Assembly: GCA_003152555.1 (NCBI GenBank)
Contig: PMAL01000196.1
Coordinates: 495-8,807, forward strand
Source: Acidimicrobiaceae bacterium
Lineage (GTDB): Bacteria; Actinomycetota; Acidimicrobiia; Acidimicrobiales; RAAP-2
DNA: 8,313 bases
Direction: 5' to 3'
Shown here: one piece after another, positions 6,062 through 8,313 of the stretch
Numbering within the stretch: the first letter of the stretch is position 1
How the letters are laid out: each line of letters begins with the position of its first letter
Notes under the pieces: generated by a model
Seen by the model: the letters and a program-made list of their open reading frames with translations, nothing else
Told to the model about the DNA's origin: nothing
The model's database searches: none
Position numbers and translations under genes: made by a program

Positions 6062-6084
6062 TTCACGCCGTGCTACGGCGTGAA
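6062..6084. repeat. Perfect 9-bp inverted repeat in the stress-protein leader
   Basis: TTCACGCCG (6062-6070) and CGGCGTGAA (6076-6084) are exact reverse complements around the 5-base loop TGCTA. It lies 43 bases before the stress-protein ATG. No T-run follows on the plus strand, so it is not a standard terminator for the GrpB-family gene. It could be an operator for a dimeric regulator just after the putative transcription start, or a 5'-terminal mRNA hairpin. Confidence 0.6.
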
Positions 6085-6110
6085 GAACTCATCGAAGCGC
6101 CGTGGGTTCG

Positions 6111-6116
6111 AAGGGG
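6111..6116 (+). promoter_or_regulatory. Ribosome binding site of the universal stress protein gene
   Basis: AAGGGG lies 4 bases before GTG 6121 and 10 bases before ATG 6127. Both are in frame and only two codons apart, so the site does not settle which is used. Confidence 0.55.
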
Positions 6117-6126
6117 ACGCGTGAAT

Positions 6127-6552
6127 ATGTTCAACGTTGTTGTCGTGGGGGCTGACGACTCGCCAACGGCCCGAAGGGCAATTGAAGCGGCGGCCGAGAT
6201 TGTGCGGATGTCTGGGGGAGTGCTCCATCTCGTCACGGCGTTTGAAATCAAGACTCAATCAGATTCCTCGTTGCCGTCTGAATTCAGAAATCTGGGCACT
6301 GACGGTGAAGCCGAAGCGGCGCTGCAGTCGTTGTCGTTTGTCGCGAAGAACCTCGGCGTCGACCCGGTGCTGCATTTGGTTGCGGGCGACCCATCAGCGG
6401 CGATCGTTGCGACGGCTGACAAAGTCAACGCCGATCTCATTGTGGTCGGCAATCGCGGCATGAAGGGCGCGCGACGCGTGCTCGGCAGTGTGCCCAACAG
6501 CGTGGCGCACGGCGCGAACTGCTCGGTCGCCGTAATCGACACCACGGAATAG
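6127..6552 (+). CDS. Universal stress protein (UspA family, ATP-binding type)
   Basis: A single-domain UspA-family protein of 141 aa from ATG 6127 (143 aa if GTG 6121 is used), the usual length. The first strand and loop VVVVGADDSPTARRAIEAA (4-22) match the family opening. The nucleotide-binding end is present as VVGNRGMKGARRVLGSVPNSVAHGANCSVAVI (106-137), close to the G-2x-G-9x-G(S/T) ATP motif but with 8 rather than 9 residues between the second and third glycines. Such proteins are cytoplasmic dimers linked to survival under starvation, oxidative or hypoxic stress; the exact role here is unknown. The gene follows the GrpB-family gene after 116 bases holding a -10-like box and a perfect inverted repeat, so it probably has its own promoter. 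It converges with the PQQ-propeller gene 51 bases downstream, and I see no strong terminator between them. Confidence 0.93.
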   Translation: MFNVVVVGADDSPTARRAIEAAAEIVRMSGGVLHLVTAFEIKTQSDSSLPSEFRNLGTDGEAEAALQSLSFVAKNLGVDPVLHLVAGDPSAAIVATADKVNADLIVVGNRGMKGARRVLGSVPNSVAHGANCSVAVIDTTE

Positions 6553-6603
6553 CCATCTCTTCGAGCGCTGCGTGCGTCGCGTCAGCGAGTTCCCCAGTTG
6601 GCT

Positions 6604-8001
6604 TCACGTCGCTGGAAACGCAACGACCCGATACGCGCTCGGCACTAACAAGAGCCCGTCACCGACGCCTGGGGTGGGGAAGTGATTCGCCGGAGAGCCA
6701 ACGGCCACCGTTTGGCGCACGGCACCGGACGTCGGGTTCAGCCCGTATAGAGTGCCGTCTTGACCAATCGTCCATACCAGTCCCGCCGTGACAATCGGCG
6801 GCCCGCCTCCGACGCTCGTGTGCCACACGATTCGCAGCCCCGCGGGAGAATGCAGCACACGCATCGCGACCAAGCCATCGCCGCAGGGCATGTAGATAAT
6901 GGAACCTACGACGGCGGTGCCCCCGTTCATATCGCCGTCACAACCCGACGCCAGTCTGGCTTCGCCGTTGCCGATGCCGCCCAGATGCGCGGCGTTTAAT
7001 AGGTAGACAATCTTGGATTTGCCGGCGAGCACCACTTGGTTGTTGGCGAGCAATACTGGCTCCATTGACATGTCGAGATCGGAGGCATTGTCTTGCGGCC
7101 ACGACGTGGGGGCAAAGAACTGGACGAGGCGCATGGTCGGCGAGATCTCGAGCAACGAGTCACTGTCGTCGTACGCGTCGCTCGCGGAGTGGACCGATCC
7201 GTTACCGGTACTCACCCAGACGTCGCCCTCGGTGTTGACGACGGGGGCGGCACCGCCCATCCACACGGCGCCCTGACTGTCACCGCTCCTTGCGTCGACC
7301 GTGAAGAAGCGAGGCCTGGATCCGGTTTCGCCGACCGAGCCAACCCGGCCCCGGTATGAGGCGCAGTCTCCGTAATTGCCGCCCATGGCAAAGATCACTC
7401 GACCTTCGTCGAGGTTGAGTCCAGTTCGTTGCAAGAGGGCCGCCGGATCTGCCCCAGGTGGATCGACGTTTTCGTTGAGCTCGATCGCGCCGCTGGTGGC
7501 GTTGAGGCCCACCATTCGGTGGTGGGGACGTCCGTAGATCAATTCATCCGCGACCACGAAGATCTCGTTGCGAGTGGGATCGATGACCGGCGTGCCGGTG
7601 ATGCCGACGGTGGGGGCGATGTCGCCGCAGGGCAGCGACGACGCCGGGACGGCATTCGCGATATGGCGCTTCCAGACCACGCGGCCCGACGTCGATGACA
7701 GCGCGTAGACCGTGTCGTTTTCTGTCGCGACGTAGACGTTGTTGCCGAGCACAACTGGTTGACCGTAGAGTTCACCGTCCACCGTCGGCGACGTCCACGC
7801 TGGACTAGCTGTATTGATTGACTTGTATGTTGTCGACAGCCCTGATCCCTGGGCATCGCCGTGATAGATCGTCCATCCGTTTGAGACTGTCGCGGCGCTT
7901 GAAGGGACAATGGACTGCCCACCAATGGCAATCAGCGCTGATCCAAGAAGTGCGGCCGCAAACGCGAGCGCCGGGATTGGTGGCAATCTTGATCGACGCA
8001 T
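6604..8001 (-). CDS. Secreted PQQ/BamB-type beta-propeller protein
   Basis: A 465-aa exported protein from ATG 8001. Signal peptide: basic MRRSR, a hydrophobic core ALAFAAALLGSALIAIGG (about 11-28) and a likely cleavage site near SSAA-T (34-38). The mature part opens with WTIYHGDAQGSGLS (43-56), a common start of PQQ-like propellers. It continues through blades of the type GQPVVLGNNVYVATENDTVYALSSTSGRVVW, given here as segments GQPVVLGNNVYVATEN (80-95) and ALSSTSGRVVW (100-110); others lie near 137-171, 252-290, 315-337, 361-381 and 402-431. Four cysteines (125, 213, 354, 373) could form disulfides. No PQQ-dehydrogenase catalytic signature is seen, so it is more likely a binding or scaffold protein than an enzyme. 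It is not BamB itself, which belongs to the outer-membrane machinery of Gram-negative bacteria. Its start overlaps the stop of a possible 29-aa ORF (TGATG), implying coupled translation. GTG 8004 is an alternative start. Confidence 0.88.
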   Translation of the reverse strand: MRRSRLPPIPALAFAAALLGSALIAIGGQSIVPSSAATVSNGWTIYHGDAQGSGLSTTYKSINTASPAWTSPTVDGELYGQPVVLGNNVYVATENDTVYALSSTSGRVVWKRHIANAVPASSLPCGDIAPTVGITGTPVIDPTRNEIFVVADELIYGRPHHRMVGLNATSGAIELNENVDPPGADPAALLQRTGLNLDEGRVIFAMGGNYGDCASYRGRVGSVGETGSRPRFFTVDARSGDSQGAVWMGGAAPVVNTEGDVWVSTGNGSVHSASDAYDDSDSLLEISPTMRLVQFFAPTSWPQDNASDLDMSMEPVLLANNQVVLAGKSKIVYLLNAAHLGGIGNGEARLASGCDGDMNGGTAVVGSIIYMPCGDGLVAMRVLHSPAGLRIVWHTSVGGGPPIVTAGLVWTIGQDGTLYGLNPTSGAVRQTVAVGSPANHFPTPGVGDGLLLVPSAYRVVAFPAT

Positions 8002-8090
8002 CACACCGTCACGCTCGTGTGATGAACACTGCCAAGAGTTTCAAGTGCCCTAATGTTCGTGAGGATAGCCCGACGTTTCTCTACTGCCAT
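8001..8090 (-). CDS. Possible 29-aa leader ORF coupled to the PQQ-propeller gene
   Basis: ATG 8090 opens a frame of 29 codons ending in TGA at 8003-8001. The TGA shares its last base with the ATG of the propeller gene (TGATG). GAGGAG lies 6 bases before the ATG, the best ribosome binding site in this group, while the propeller gene has only a poor one of its own. The peptide begins MAVEKRRAILTNIRALETLG, is basic and probably helical, and resembles no family I know. The arrangement suggests that translating this ORF delivers ribosomes to the propeller start. It may be a true small protein, a leader peptide with no function of its own, or chance; its shortness limits confidence. Confidence 0.45.
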   Translation of the reverse strand: MAVEKRRAILTNIRALETLGSVHHTSVTV

Positions 8091-8096
8091 TTGACG

Positions 8097-8102
8097 CTCC
8101 TC
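8097..8102 (-). promoter_or_regulatory. Ribosome binding site of the 29-aa ORF
   Basis: GAGGAG on the minus strand lies 6 bases before ATG 8090, an ideal spacing. It is the main support for that ORF being translated. Confidence 0.5.
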
Positions 8103-8121
8103 GGCAAGTTGAAACGTTGCG

Positions 8122-8313
8122 TCATCCGCAACTCTGCTCGTACGCGGTCGTGCCCGGCTGCAGCGCTTCGCCCGAGTTGGGGCTCACCATCAAGCAGGAC
8201 TCGTCAACGGCCACGAATTGATTGGCGGGTATCGCCTTGAGCTGGTCGACCTCGGTGTAGGTCCATCGGCGATCGGCGGTTCCCTGGAAGTACCAGTTGC
8301 TGCCGTTGTCGGC
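8122..8313 (-). CDS. C-terminus of an unidentified protein, N-terminus beyond the right edge
   Basis: The minus-strand frame is open from the right edge to TGA at 8124-8122, giving the last 63 residues of a protein. Recognisable stretches are NGSNWYFQGTADRRWTYTEV (3-22), ANQFVAVDESCLMVSP (30-45) and a C-terminal GTTAYEQSCG. GC-rich codon third positions support real coding. Two cysteines (40 and 62 of the fragment) could form a disulfide, which would suit an exported protein, but the signal region is outside the window. I do not recognise the family. It ends 31 bases before the 29-aa ORF on the same strand, so it, the small ORF and the PQQ-propeller gene could form one operon. Confidence 0.6.
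   Translation of the reverse strand, partial: ADNGSNWYFQGTADRRWTYTEVDQLKAIPANQFVAVDESCLMVSPNSGEALQPGTTAYEQSCG

Noticed and set aside
6570..6590. CGCTG/CAGCG repeat between the convergent stress-protein and PQQ-propeller genes as a terminator
   Set aside because: Only a 5-bp stem with a 12-base loop and no T-run.
1..8313. Phage, transposon, CRISPR or toxin-antitoxin system
   Set aside because: No integrase, transposase, terminal inverted repeats, direct repeat array, tRNA or known toxin or antitoxin motif was seen on either strand.

Overview
The window reads as about 60% G+C bacterial chromosome, most likely from an actinomycete-type (Actinomycetota) bacterium. I would lean towards the class Acidimicrobiia, but that is inference only. 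The signs are GC-rich codon third positions, GTG as well as ATG starts, at least two genes that look leaderless (a TANNNT -10 box 7 bases before the start codon), and a perfect Gram-positive/actinobacterial LexA box (GAAC-N4-GTTC).

Layout, left to right. A secreted NHL/Vgb-type beta-propeller protein runs off the left edge on the minus strand (start at 764). A 307-base divergent spacer follows, then a plus-strand 114-aa DUF4760-like protein (1072-1416). A convergent junction with a possible stem-loop leads to a minus-strand block. In transcription order that block is a SOS-box-headed UvrD-like superfamily 1 helicase (4949-2910), a papain-like cysteine peptidase-fold protein (2790-1987) and a small unrecognised acidic protein (1853 or earlier to 1494). 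A 302-base divergent spacer separates the helicase from a plus-strand GrpB-family protein with an extra N-terminal domain (5252-6010), followed by a universal stress protein (6127-6552) whose leader carries a perfect 9-bp inverted repeat. On the right is a minus-strand group: the C-terminus of a protein entering from the right edge (stop at 8122), a possible 29-aa ORF with a strong ribosome binding site (8090-8001), and a secreted PQQ/BamB-type beta-propeller protein whose start overlaps the small ORF's stop (8001-6604).

The genes do not form an obvious single pathway. The clearest regulatory statement is that the helicase is probably a DNA-damage (SOS) gene: the LexA palindrome covers its start codon and, if the mRNA is leaderless, its transcription start. 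The two propeller proteins are exported, but nothing here gives their ligands. I found no tRNA, rRNA, CRISPR array, insertion sequence, integrase or phage gene, and no convincing new multi-gene system. The observations most worth a second look are the LexA box over the helicase start, the small ORF coupled to the PQQ-propeller gene, and the palindrome in front of the stress protein.
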